64,000 bases of DNA, taken from contig NZ_DFBS01000014.1 of NCBI RefSeq assembly GCF_002366715.1, forward strand, positions 1-64,000. Direction: 5' to 3'. The translations under genes and the position numbers were made by a program. Within the stretch, counting starts at the first letter, position 1. Each line of letters starts with the position of its first letter. Under the pieces are notes generated by a model. It saw only the letters and a list, made by a program, of their open reading frames with translations. It made no database searches and was not told the origin of the DNA. This DNA comes from Halomonas sp. UBA3074. Its GTDB lineage: Bacteria > Pseudomonadota > Gammaproteobacteria > Pseudomonadales > Halomonadaceae. Of the stretch, positions 1 through 8,218 are shown piece after piece.

Positions 1-3000
1 AGCGGTCGACAACAACGGCAACGACATCGACGCCACCGACACCGCGACATTGGACGTTAATATTCCGGCGGTTAGTGTTGTATTGGAAGAAGCCAGCGGC
101 GATATCTATAACGCGGATGAAATTAGCAATGGCGTTAACGCCACTGTGTCTCTGGAGGCTGGCACCTCGGTAGGGGATAACCTGGTCGTCACCGACGGCA
201 AAGGTAACGAGCTATTCAACGATGATGTGACGCAAACAATGCTTGATGAGGGCCTTGTCGTTACCATCACTGACCTCGATGTTAATGACACCGCCCTAAG
301 CGTAACTGCCACAGTGTCTGACCCGCAGGGCAATTCAGATACTGCTATAGACAATGGCGTGATCGACGCCGTGCCTCCTACTGCAGATCCAATTTTAACA
401 ACAGCAGAATTTTACAATGGTAATTTAACCATTAATGAAAATAACCAACTGCTTTACAAAGCCTTTACGGTTGGTGGTGGAGTCACCGAGTTAGCGTCGG
501 GAGAGCTTGAACAAACTCCTGAAGTGAAGGAAGAATCACCTACCTTCGGTGGGCAAGATGGAAGTACTTCGGAAGAGGATTTAACGTTTGTACTCACTTC
601 GCTCCCTGAGTTTGGCTCCCTTTATCTGAATACGGGTGAAGGATACGAGCTTGCGACAATAAACAGTGAGTTTGATACCGAAGATGCTCTCTACTGGGCA
701 GTGACTGAGGGACAGCTTAAAGAGGCAATGGGCTCTGTTGAGAGCACTACCCTGAGTGGCCGATATGCATCAGATTGGCGTTCCGGTGATGTGGATATAT
801 ATGGTTATAACTTAGATGGAACGAGAAATGATGATTTAGTAAGGGGGCAGTCTGGTGGACGATTAGGCATTTCGGACAATACAGGCGATCAGTTGGAGGA
901 GCCTGAGCAGTTAGGGTACCGTGAAGGAAACTCCGAAACGATGATTTTCGACTTCCAGCGCCCTATCGGAGAGGCGACCGTAACTGTTGCTAATTTAATT
1001 GCAAGCGAAGGCGAGGTGGGATCTGTAGCCGCTTATCTAAATGGTGAGATAGTGGGTGAGTGGACTTTTAGTGGCACAAATGGCGCGCAACTAAATGGTG
1101 AAGATGTCGACTTTACCCCTGGGAACGGCTATGACAACGGTACGTTTACGATTGATGGAGTGATTTTCGACCAACTTCGCTTTACCGCTGAACCTTATGC
1201 CGATGGCACCACCGGGCAGGTACCAACTGATAGCAGTGATTACTACTTAGCTGAACTGGAATATAAGGAAGTACCTCAATCTGGTTTCCAATATAAGGTG
1301 GTTGATGAGGCGGGCAACGAGAGCGATATAGTTGACGTTGTGATTGGTGAACCGAGTGCAGAGAGTGCCGTGCCTGACGACCTAGGGCCCAATGTAACTG
1401 TTGAGCTTATGGGGGCTGGTGAAGATGATGTTTATAATATTGATGAGCTAGCTTCTGGAACGGCAGATCATGCTGAGGCGTTTATCGAGCTTGGAGGCAG
1501 TGTCAAGGTTGGAGACACGCTTATTATTACGGCGAACACACCCGATTGGTCGACGAACAGCCGCTCCGTGACACAAGACGATTTAAGTAACGGGGTACGT
1601 GTTCAGGTGCCTGTCTCTGAAGGCATGACTAACGTCACCGTTACGGCAACCGTTACTGATGCAGCCAATAATATTAGCAGTGCTGAAGACACGAAAGATG
1701 TTGCTGCTGTTCCTGAAGCCGTTATCGCCATCAACGAACCTCTATTTGGTGACGATAACGTACTTAATAATAGCGAAATTGATAGCGCACATATTATTAC
1801 AGGAACCGTTAGCGGGAGTGTTAGTGCTGGCGATACTATTACTGTCAATATTGATGGAAATCTCTTTGAAACAACGGTAGCCGAGGATGGTAGCTCTTGG
1901 GGTATTGAAATTCCTCAGAACATTATTAGTAAGCTCACTTCAGGGGATCTCACTGCGTCGGTGGCCGGGGTTGATAGCTATGGTAATCGTTACGATGCTG
2001 ATACAGATGTAGCATATGACGTTCAGCAGCCCGGGGTTTTGATTGAGGGAACTAATACTTCAGATACCATGGAAGGTGAAGGTGGCGATGATCTAATAAT
2101 CGGCGACCTTGGTGGTAAGAAAACGGTCATTGAGAAAGGACAAGATTACAATATCTCATTGATGTTAGATGCTTCTCTAAGCATGGGCTTTCAATCAGGG
2201 ACTAGTAACCTTACACGCTTCCAATTGGCTAAGAATGCCTTGAAGAGCCTAGTGGATGATCTGGCTAGTCACGATGGTACCGTCAATGTTCAGCTTATGG
2301 CCTTCTCAAATAATGCGTGGCAAGTTGCTGAAATAAAAGGTCTGAGTGCTGATAATGTTAAAGGGTTAAAATCACAGATAGACAGTATTGCTCAAAATAC
2401 CTGGACAAATTATGAGGACGCGTTTGTTAAATCGAAAGCTTGGTTTGATAAGCAGGCTGACTCTGAGTCGTTTAAAGATGTTGCTTACTTTTTAACTGAT
2501 GGCGATCCTACTGCCTATAATCTTGATTCTAATTACATTATGACAACCGGTGGATATGACACAAACAAAGCAACTATGGATAAAGCAATTAAGGCGTTCT
2601 CGGGGCTGGAGGGTGTCGATGTTCATGCTGTAGGTATTGGCGGTGGTGTTAGTGAAAACTTACTCAAGTTTTTCGATAACACTGGGTCTGAAATGGAGAA
2701 TCAATGGGTCGAAGTTAATGGGGGCTGGGTCAATGGCTCAACAGGCGATGTAGATATTGTTAATACTGAAAAGGATTTAGAAGCTGTATTACAAGGTGGT
2801 TCTGAGCGTGAGGAGGCGGCTGACGTAGGCAGCGATAATCTCCGAGGTGGTAGTGGAGACGATATCATCTTCGGTGACGCGCTTGAACACGCAGATTACC
2901 CTGGCTTGGGCGTTCAAGGTATCAAGGATCATCTGCAAGCTGAAACTGGTGCAGAGCCAAATGAAGAGGAGCTGGCAGCTTTCATTCGTGAAAATCATGA

Positions 3001-3439
3001 ATCCTTGGTAATGCCGGTTGAACAGGGTGGAGACGATCTTCTAATTGGTGGGGCAGGGAATGATCTCCTTTATGGCGGTGCAGGCGCTGATACTTTCGCA
3101 TGGGAGTTTGGCGATCAGGGAACCGCGAATGAGCCTGCTGAAGACCAGGTTATGGATTTCCAGCTGGGTGAGTTTGGCGTTGATGATGAAGCAGATCGTC
3201 TGGATTTAGCAGATCTTCTTCAAGATGAAAATAGCGGAAATATCGACGACTATGTTTTCGCCGAGCAGCAGGGCGACGACACGATACTTCACGTCAAGTC
3301 TGACGGTGGATTAACAGCAGATGGTAGCAATGCTGATCAACAAATCGTTTTGAAAGGCGTTGAGATGCCTCAAGGTGGCAATTCTTCAGACTTTATCCAA
3401 AGCATGTTGGACAATGATCAGCTTAAAATTGATCAATAG
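1..3439 (+). CDS. Large RTX/VWA biofilm adhesin, C-terminal part (5' end outside window)
   Basis: The frame is open from the first base, so this is the C-terminal part of a longer protein. In order it shows an Ig-like bacterial repeat (to about nt 370), a cadherin-like and unassigned beta-rich region (about nt 380-1360), two more Ig-like repeats (about nt 1390-2030), a von Willebrand A domain with MIDAS motif DASLS (nt 2168 on), RTX nonapeptides (GGDDLIIGD; GGSGDDIIFGD; GGDDLLIGG, GNDLLYGG) and a C-terminal GADTFAW...DRLDLADLL block typical of type I secretion signals. This is the layout of LapA/BapA-type surface adhesins, exported by an ABC/MFP/TolC machine and held at the outer membrane until LapG cuts the N terminus. 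The nearby lapG and lapD support that role. The DNA becomes visibly AT-richer after about nt 370. The substrate bound is unknown. Confidence 0.88.
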   Translation, partial: AVDNNGNDIDATDTATLDVNIPAVSVVLEEASGDIYNADEISNGVNATVSLEAGTSVGDNLVVTDGKGNELFNDDVTQTMLDEGLVVTITDLDVNDTALSVTATVSDPQGNSDTAIDNGVIDAVPPTADPILTTAEFYNGNLTINENNQLLYKAFTVGGGVTELASGELEQTPEVKEESPTFGGQDGSTSEEDLTFVLTSLPEFGSLYLNTGEGYELATINSEFDTEDALYWAVTEGQLKEAMGSVESTTLSGRYASDWRSGDVDIYGYNLDGTRNDDLVRGQSGGRLGISDNTGDQLEEPEQLGYREGNSETMIFDFQRPIGEATVTVANLIASEGEVGSVAAYLNGEIVGEWTFSGTNGAQLNGEDVDFTPGNGYDNGTFTIDGVIFDQLRFTAEPYADGTTGQVPTDSSDYYLAELEYKEVPQSGFQYKVVDEAGNESDIVDVVIGEPSAESAVPDDLGPNVTVELMGAGEDDVYNIDELASGTADHAEAFIELGGSVKVGDTLIITANTPDWSTNSRSVTQDDLSNGVRVQVPVSEGMTNVTVTATVTDAANNISSAEDTKDVAAVPEAVIAINEPLFGDDNVLNNSEIDSAHIITGTVSGSVSAGDTITVNIDGNLFETTVAEDGSSWGIEIPQNIISKLTSGDLTASVAGVDSYGNRYDADTDVAYDVQQPGVLIEGTNTSDTMEGEGGDDLIIGDLGGKKTVIEKGQDYNISLMLDASLSMGFQSGTSNLTRFQLAKNALKSLVDDLASHDGTVNVQLMAFSNNAWQVAEIKGLSADNVKGLKSQIDSIAQNTWTNYEDAFVKSKAWFDKQADSESFKDVAYFLTDGDPTAYNLDSNYIMTTGGYDTNKATMDKAIKAFSGLEGVDVHAVGIGGGVSENLLKFFDNTGSEMENQWVEVNGGWVNGSTGDVDIVNTEKDLEAVLQGGSEREEAADVGSDNLRGGSGDDIIFGDALEHADYPGLGVQGIKDHLQAETGAEPNEEELAAFIRENHESLVMPVEQGGDDLLIGGAGNDLLYGGAGADTFAWEFGDQGTANEPAEDQVMDFQLGEFGVDDEADRLDLADLLQDENSGNIDDYVFAEQQGDDTILHVKSDGGLTADGSNADQQIVLKGVEMPQGGNSSDFIQSMLDNDQLKIDQ

Positions 3440-3453
3440 TAAGCAGAAATAAT

Positions 3454-3478
3454 AAGGCCGCCTCAGGGCGGCCTTTCT
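3454..3478 (+). terminator. Rho-independent terminator after the adhesin gene
   Basis: A 9-bp perfect GC-rich stem (AAGGCCGCC at 3454-3462 and GGCGGCCTT at 3467-3475) with a 4-base loop starts 14 bases after the adhesin stop codon and runs into a short T-rich tail. It probably ends adhesin transcription before the small downstream gene. Confidence 0.8.
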
Positions 3479-3539
3479 GTATCTAATTAGGTATGCTAAC
3501 AGGTACTTAATGAATGCTTTTACCCACAGAGGAAAGGCC

Positions 3540-3863
3540 ATGCTCTACATCAAGCGCAATCCAGCCGGCGAGATTGTGATGCTCAGCAAAGAACCAACCA
3601 CTGAGTGTAATGAAACGGTGGCTCCTGATTCTCCTGAGGTTCTGGCTTTTTTGGCCGACCAACCGGAGCCGTCGGCGCATTTCCTAGCGTCTGACTTAGC
3701 GTTTGTCAGGGTAGTCGAAGATATATTGGAAGTGTTGCTAGAGAAGGGGATTATTACCTTTACTGATCTGCCCGAAGCCGCACAGGCCAAGGTCATGGAG
3801 CGTAAATCTCTCCGGGTAAAGAATAATGTCGATTTATTGGGCGGTGATAGCGACACTATTTAG
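3540..3863 (+). CDS. Small conserved protein of the adhesin locus (often labelled 'tryptophan synthase beta-like')
   Basis: A 107-residue soluble protein beginning MLYIKRNPAGEIV. The ATG at 3540 is preferred over the one at 3510 because GAGGA lies 6 bases before it and the family starts with MLYIKR. The C-terminal half (FVRVVEDILEVLLEKGIITFTDLPEAAQAK) is the conserved core of a small family I recall from pseudomonads and relatives. That family is often misnamed tryptophan synthase beta chain-like, although it has no PLP-binding motif and is far too short to be that enzyme. It lies between the adhesin terminator and the convergent lapGD genes. Its function is unknown; a link to the adhesin system is inferred only from position. 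Confidence 0.75.
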   Translation: MLYIKRNPAGEIVMLSKEPTTECNETVAPDSPEVLAFLADQPEPSAHFLASDLAFVRVVEDILEVLLEKGIITFTDLPEAAQAKVMERKSLRVKNNVDLLGGDSDTI

Positions 3864-3926
3864 CAACTTCATCGAAAAGCAATATCAACTAAACAGTGCC
3901 GCTCAAGCCTCGACTTCTTGTGGGGC

Positions 3927-5831
3927 TTATGCGTGATGTATGCCTGGACCGGTTGCGCCATCGACACCGACACGGAACAAACAAACAAGCTCGTCATCAT
4001 CAGCCACGCCTTCGCCAATGACCTGAATGCCGAGTGAATGGCAGAGCGTTGCCATACCGCGCACGATGGTTTGCTGCTCATTGGATGTATGTAAGGTGTG
4101 GATCAGGCTGCTATCCATTTTTAAATAGCTCAGCCCTACATCGTGCAGGTCTGCGAGTTTCGTAAACTCGGCACCCACATGCTCGATGCCGAAGGTACAA
4201 CCAAGGGGGCGTAAGGCGGTGCATAGCCCGCGCAAGCTGCCTATTGCATGGGTGCTCAGCGTGGCGGGTACTTCAAAGCAAAGCTGTTTTGCAAGCAATG
4301 GGTGAGCAACCAGCAGGTTCCGCAGGTCGTTCACAAACTGAGTGTTGGTGATTGATGCTGCAGAAAGGTTGATGCCCACTGGTTTGAGATCGCTTTGTAG
4401 GTTGTGCAGTGCCTTTTTGACGACCGCTAAATCAAGGGCGGGCTCCATATCGAAGCGGGTGACCCAGGGAATGAATACGCCAGCGGTGTGCCATTTCCCC
4501 GCTAACTGTAATCGGGCAGGGCATTCGTAGTGAAGGATATCGCCATTGGCATCGACGACCGGGAAGTAAGCTAACTCTGGGCCCGCCAGAATGGCGGTTT
4601 CCAGCGCTGCGCGCCATTCCGCGTGGCTGCTGTAAAGCGAGACACGTTCGCGCTGACGTACCACTACCTGTTCAAAGGACGTTAGACTTTCGGCTTGAGC
4701 CAGGGCGTCATCCAGCGTGGCTAGCAGCATGCCGCGTTCGTCATGGGGCGCATAAGGCACTATGGCGGTCGGTAAAAACAGCTCTGCAGTGGGCACCGTG
4801 GCGGTTATCGCGACTAAAGTAGCCATGACTTGAATTCTAAGCTCTTCCACATCGTCCATCAGCGGTAGCATAAAGATAAAGTCGCTACCGTTAAGGCGGC
4901 CTACCACCGGTTCTGATGAGACGTTATCCAGTTGGCCCAACTGGCTCACCAGCGTCATTAATAATTGGTCGGTAGCGGCATAGCCTAGCTGCTCATTGAG
5001 TGTCTCAAGGTTTTGTACACGCACCATCACGAGCATCCCGGAGGCGCGTGCGTCATCGCTACTTAACTGGGAAGAAAGCTTGCCCATGAACACATCGCGA
5101 TTGAGCGCGCCGGTGACACGATCGTGCTGTAAATGGCGGCGTAATTCATCCAATTTATAGCTTTCGTGACTGAGCATCTGATGAACATTGGCAGAAAGAA
5201 TGTTCATTGCCCGAGTCACTTGACGAAGTTCCAGCGTGCGCGGCTCTATGATCGTCGTAAAGCGACGTGCGCTGATATCTTGGGCTTGTGCCACAACGCG
5301 TGATAAGGGGTGTTTAATACCACGAACCACCATGGTGGCAATTGCCAGACTAATGGTGCCCGCGAGTAGAAACCACGCGGCCAGTTCGAGCATGCTCCGC
5401 CAAAGTGAGGCATAAGCAAAACTGTGTTGGCTCTCTAGCTCCAATGTGCCGAACTGCCGCCAGCCATCTTGAATGGTGGCGGTGCCGCTGGGTACGTCAA
5501 ACTCTACCAACTGACGGAACCAGCCAGGCACGTCGCCGGTATAGGTATCGGCAACGCGCTCGATCAACACGCTGCCGTCAGTATCGCGCAGGATAATTTG
5601 GCGGTAGTAACCGGTATCGAATTGAGCGGCTATCAATAGCTCTAAGGTCACCAGGTCTTTATCGAGCTGGCTCATTGAAAGCGCCAGTGCGTTGGCATTA
5701 TCTTCATTCTTAATACGCACTTCTTGCTCAATATAATCGCGGCTGGTGGCGATGCTGATAGCCAAACTGCCCACGAACGACAGCAGAAGCAGGGCGATAA
5801 TGGCAAGCCAAAGTTGTTTTATAAGTGACAT
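3927..5831 (-). CDS. lapD: LapD: inner-membrane c-di-GMP receptor with degenerate GGDEF-EAL
   Basis: 634 residues starting MSLIKQLWLAI, as in LapD proteins. Upstream in-frame codons exist but would run into lapG, and AAGGAA precedes this ATG. Domains: TM1 (residues 7-28), periplasmic LapD/MoxY-type output domain (about 29-145) with Trp124 in DGWRQF matching the Trp that contacts LapG in Pseudomonas, TM2 (about 150-170), HAMP, GGDEF-like (235-395) and EAL-like (405-634). The GGDEF signature reads NGSDF and the EAL signature reads ECP, so neither catalytic motif is intact. This fits a receptor that binds c-di-GMP with its EAL domain and sequesters LapG in the periplasm when the nucleotide is high, which keeps the adhesin on the surface. 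It lies 14 bases after lapG. Confidence 0.93.
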   Translation of the reverse strand: MSLIKQLWLAIIALLLLSFVGSLAISIATSRDYIEQEVRIKNEDNANALALSMSQLDKDLVTLELLIAAQFDTGYYRQIILRDTDGSVLIERVADTYTGDVPGWFRQLVEFDVPSGTATIQDGWRQFGTLELESQHSFAYASLWRSMLELAAWFLLAGTISLAIATMVVRGIKHPLSRVVAQAQDISARRFTTIIEPRTLELRQVTRAMNILSANVHQMLSHESYKLDELRRHLQHDRVTGALNRDVFMGKLSSQLSSDDARASGMLVMVRVQNLETLNEQLGYAATDQLLMTLVSQLGQLDNVSSEPVVGRLNGSDFIFMLPLMDDVEELRIQVMATLVAITATVPTAELFLPTAIVPYAPHDERGMLLATLDDALAQAESLTSFEQVVVRQRERVSLYSSHAEWRAALETAILAGPELAYFPVVDANGDILHYECPARLQLAGKWHTAGVFIPWVTRFDMEPALDLAVVKKALHNLQSDLKPVGINLSAASITNTQFVNDLRNLLVAHPLLAKQLCFEVPATLSTHAIGSLRGLCTALRPLGCTFGIEHVGAEFTKLADLHDVGLSYLKMDSSLIHTLHTSNEQQTIVRGMATLCHSLGIQVIGEGVADDDELVCLFRVGVDGATGPGIHHA

Positions 5832-5845
5832 CGTGCCAATTCCTT

Positions 5846-6550
5846 TTAAATGAAACCCTGGGTTTGCATACGTTCGATAACGCTGCGCCAGCGTGAAAGT
5901 CGAGCGAGCGGGTCGGCGCGAGATTCGGATGAGCCGCCAGCCCAAAGTCCTTCGCTGTTAAAACTAAACAATGGGTCGAGGTCCGTACGCTGGGAAGCAG
6001 GGGTAATAGAAGGGATAATATTATCCAGTACCAGCGGTTCTGCATTCGGTGTCGAGTAGTAGCCCAGTACCATGTGTGCTTGGGTAATTTGGCTACGTCC
6101 AATGCGCGCTCGCACATAAATCATACGTAGATACTGGCTCGTAATACCTAATTGTTTGAGGGTAATGTATTTGGCAATGGAGTAATCCTCACAATCCCCC
6201 TGGCCTTTACCCATGGCTTCCAAAGGGGTGGCCCAGAAATCCTCCTCCCCCCATACACGTATATCATCGACCCATCGAATTCGGCGGTTGAAGAAATCAT
6301 TAACCCCACGCAGCTGGGCTTGAACGTCTTGATTCTGTAACTGTTGAAGTAGGGAAAGCCACTCTTCTAAGACGGATAGGCCCGCCTGGCCATACTGCTG
6401 CTGCATGCTTTGACGAAGGCGCTGGGGATCAAATGCTGATGCAGGCGTGGGATGAATACCAAGCCCGATGCCCAACCAAAGCGCGCCGACCGTTGTTAAG
6501 AACCGTCGACGCGAAAGAGTAGTCAGGCTGTGATCAGAAGATGCAGGCAT
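5846..6550 (-). CDS. lapG: LapG: periplasmic calcium-dependent cysteine protease
   Basis: 234 residues with a twin-arginine signal (SRRRFL at 13-18, hydrophobic stretch to about 36, likely cleavage after ASA at 37-39). The mature part is a bacterial transglutaminase-like cysteine peptidase (DUF920/LapG). The catalytic triad is visible as Cys120 in GQGDCEDY, His159 in QAHMVLGYY and Asp176 in LVLDN; the acidic residues after Cys120 are the usual calcium-binding area. LapG cuts the N-terminal retention domain of LapA-type adhesins and so releases the biofilm. The gene precedes lapD in one transcription unit and converges on the adhesin gene. Tat-style export of LapG is a detail that varies between species. 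Confidence 0.93.
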   Translation of the reverse strand: MPASSDHSLTTLSRRRFLTTVGALWLGIGLGIHPTPASAFDPQRLRQSMQQQYGQAGLSVLEEWLSLLQQLQNQDVQAQLRGVNDFFNRRIRWVDDIRVWGEEDFWATPLEAMGKGQGDCEDYSIAKYITLKQLGITSQYLRMIYVRARIGRSQITQAHMVLGYYSTPNAEPLVLDNIIPSITPASQRTDLDPLFSFNSEGLWAGGSSESRADPLARLSRWRSVIERMQTQGFI

Positions 6551-6636
6551 GAGCCGCCATTCGTAACTTTCAAATAGGCCTTAAGATTACAAGCTGGCGT
6601 GGTGAAGTGCTACATCTCTCAGTCAAAAGAGTGGGC

Positions 6637-7323
6637 TTACTGAACCGCTGCCTGATGCGTTTTTTCTAATAAGGGCTCAAGCGCGGGCCACACATTATCG
6701 AGAATGATTGGCTGTGCATCGGCGGTGGGGTGAATACCGTCACTTTGCATGAGCGCGTCGTTCAAGGCGATATCCTCCAGCAAGAAAGGTACTAAAGGAA
6801 CGTCGTACTCTTCGGCTAGCGAGTGGAACACACCGGTGAACGCGTCTCGATAGGCTTGGCCATAGTTGGGCGGTATATCGATGCCCAGTAGCAGCACCCG
6901 AGCATCTGCTTCTTGGCTCTGCTCGATTATGGTAGCTAGGTTTGCCTGCATTTGATTGGGTGACAGGCCGCGTAGCCCATCGTTGCCGCCCAGCTCAATG
7001 AGAACAATATCCGGTTGTTGCTGTCCCAGAATATCAGCGAACCTTTGTAGGCCGCCCGAGGTGGTTTCTCCGCTAATGCTGGCGTTAATGACCTGTACCT
7101 CGCCCTCTAAACGGTCTGCCAGCAGGTTCACCCACCCCTCTTCACGCTCGATACCGTAAGCGGCGCTCAAGCTATCGCCCATCACTAGCAGGCTGGGAGA
7201 GTGCGCTGAATCGTTTGGCGCTGCGTTGATAGTGGTCGATGCAAAGGTGACTATCAGCAACACCAGCCATCCGGTTACCATGCGGTACAGTCCATGCCAA
7301 GCTATAGGGATGCCACGCTTCAT
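6637..7323 (-). CDS. tesA: TesA: periplasmic SGNH arylesterase / acyl-CoA thioesterase I / lysophospholipase
   Basis: 228 residues with a signal peptide (hydrophobic segment about 15-30, cleavage near INA-AP). The SGNH blocks are all present: GDSLS (nucleophile Ser), the block I/II Gly, GGND and the C-terminal DGIHPT with catalytic Asp and His. Members hydrolyse thioesters, aryl esters and lysophospholipids in the periplasm. The start at 7323 has a strong AAGGAG six bases upstream. It is divergent from ybbA-ybbP, an arrangement conserved in Escherichia coli and many gammaproteobacteria. Confidence 0.93.
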   Translation of the reverse strand: MKRGIPIAWHGLYRMVTGWLVLLIVTFASTTINAAPNDSAHSPSLLVMGDSLSAAYGIEREEGWVNLLADRLEGEVQVINASISGETTSGGLQRFADILGQQQPDIVLIELGGNDGLRGLSPNQMQANLATIIEQSQEADARVLLLGIDIPPNYGQAYRDAFTGVFHSLAEEYDVPLVPFLLEDIALNDALMQSDGIHPTADAQPIILDNVWPALEPLLEKTHQAAVQ

Positions 7324-7429
7324 GTCTTACTCCTTAAATCAAAGCTCTTCGAATCCAAACCCTTCAAACCCAAGTCCTTCAAAGCCAAGCTTCTCAGATA
7401 AAACTGAAAATACTGCTACGGAATTATCA
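7324..7429. promoter_or_regulatory. tesA / ybbA divergent intergenic region
   Basis: If ybbA starts at 7430, these 106 bases hold the tesA ribosome-binding site (complement of 7330-7335) and both divergent promoters. They also contain three in-frame 15-base repeats (7349-7393). I could not assign clear -35/-10 boxes. Confidence 0.45.
7349..7393 (+). repeat. Three tandem 15-base units upstream of or inside the ybbA 5' end
   Basis: Units at 7349-7363, 7364-7378 and 7379-7393 follow the pattern TCRAAYCCAARYCCT with decay in the last copy. They are in frame with ybbA and would encode S-N-P-N-P, S-N-P-S-P, S-K-P-S-F if translation began at the ATG at 7322. Confidence 0.7.
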
Positions 7430-8218
7430 ATGTCGAGCGAGTCACCCCAGGGGGAGCGCCAACCTACTACCGACCAGCAAGCGGTAGGCGATGTTCCAAA
7501 AAATATTGTCAGGCACCCCGTCCTGCATGCTGACAAGCTATCAAAAAAAGTCACCAGCGGTGAACGCTCACTCACTATCTTACACGACCTTTCGCTCAGC
7601 GTGGCGGCAGGTGAGAGCGTGGCGATACTTGGCAAAAGCGGTGCCGGTAAATCAACCTTACTGGGATTGCTGGCTGGCCTTGATACCCCAAGCGATGGCG
7701 AGCTAACGCTCTTCGGTCATGCGCTGAGCCGATTGGATGAAGACGGGCGGGCAGCGCTGCGTGCTGGGCGGGTGGGCTTTGTATTCCAGAATTTTCAGCT
7801 GCTGCCCACTCTGAGTGCGCTTGAAAATGTCATGTTGCCCCTTGAACTATCGCCCCGCGCCGGAGAGACACAAACCGCTGCCCACTGGTTAGCGCGGGTA
7901 GGGCTTGGCGAGCGGGTCGAACACTTACCTAAACAACTTTCCGGGGGTGAGCAGCAGCGCGTCGCCGTTGCCCGCGCCTTCGTGACCGACCCCGAACTGG
8001 TGTTTGCCGACGAGCCAACCGGCAATTTGGACCCCGACACCGGTGCGCAAATCATCGATCTGCTCTTCTCTTTAAACCGTGAAGCAGGGACGACGCTAAT
8101 CCTGGTCACTCACGACCACGCCTTGGCGCGGCGCTGTGACCGCTGCCTGCGGTTGGATCATGGCCGCCTGGAGGCCTTCGTGCCGAAAGACACCTTGAAT
8201 GAAGAGGGGAACCAATGA
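7430..8218 (+). CDS. ybbA: YbbA: ABC transporter ATPase, partner of YbbP
   Basis: 262 residues from the ATG at 7430. An in-frame ATG at 7322 would overlap the divergent tesA start and add a Ser/Asn/Pro-repeat stretch, so I prefer 7430, although its ribosome-binding site (CGGAA) is weak. Walker A is GKSGAGKST, the signature is LSGGEQQR, Walker B is LVFADEP and the switch His is in VTHDHA. It belongs to the LolD/MacB/FtsE-like group that powers type VII (mechanotransmission) ABC systems. It overlaps ybbP by ATGA at 8215-8218. In E. coli the YbbAP complex acts with TesA, probably moving lipids or hydrophobic molecules; that role is inferred here. Confidence 0.9.
   Translation: MSSESPQGERQPTTDQQAVGDVPKNIVRHPVLHADKLSKKVTSGERSLTILHDLSLSVAAGESVAILGKSGAGKSTLLGLLAGLDTPSDGELTLFGHALSRLDEDGRAALRAGRVGFVFQNFQLLPTLSALENVMLPLELSPRAGETQTAAHWLARVGLGERVEHLPKQLSGGEQQRVAVARAFVTDPELVFADEPTGNLDPDTGAQIIDLLFSLNREAGTTLILVTHDHALARRCDRCLRLDHGRLEAFVPKDTLNEEGNQ

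Noticed and set aside
46..3439. Minus-strand and alternate-frame ORFs inside the adhesin gene
   Set aside because: They are shadows of a strongly supported repeat-rich coding frame and have no recognisable domain.
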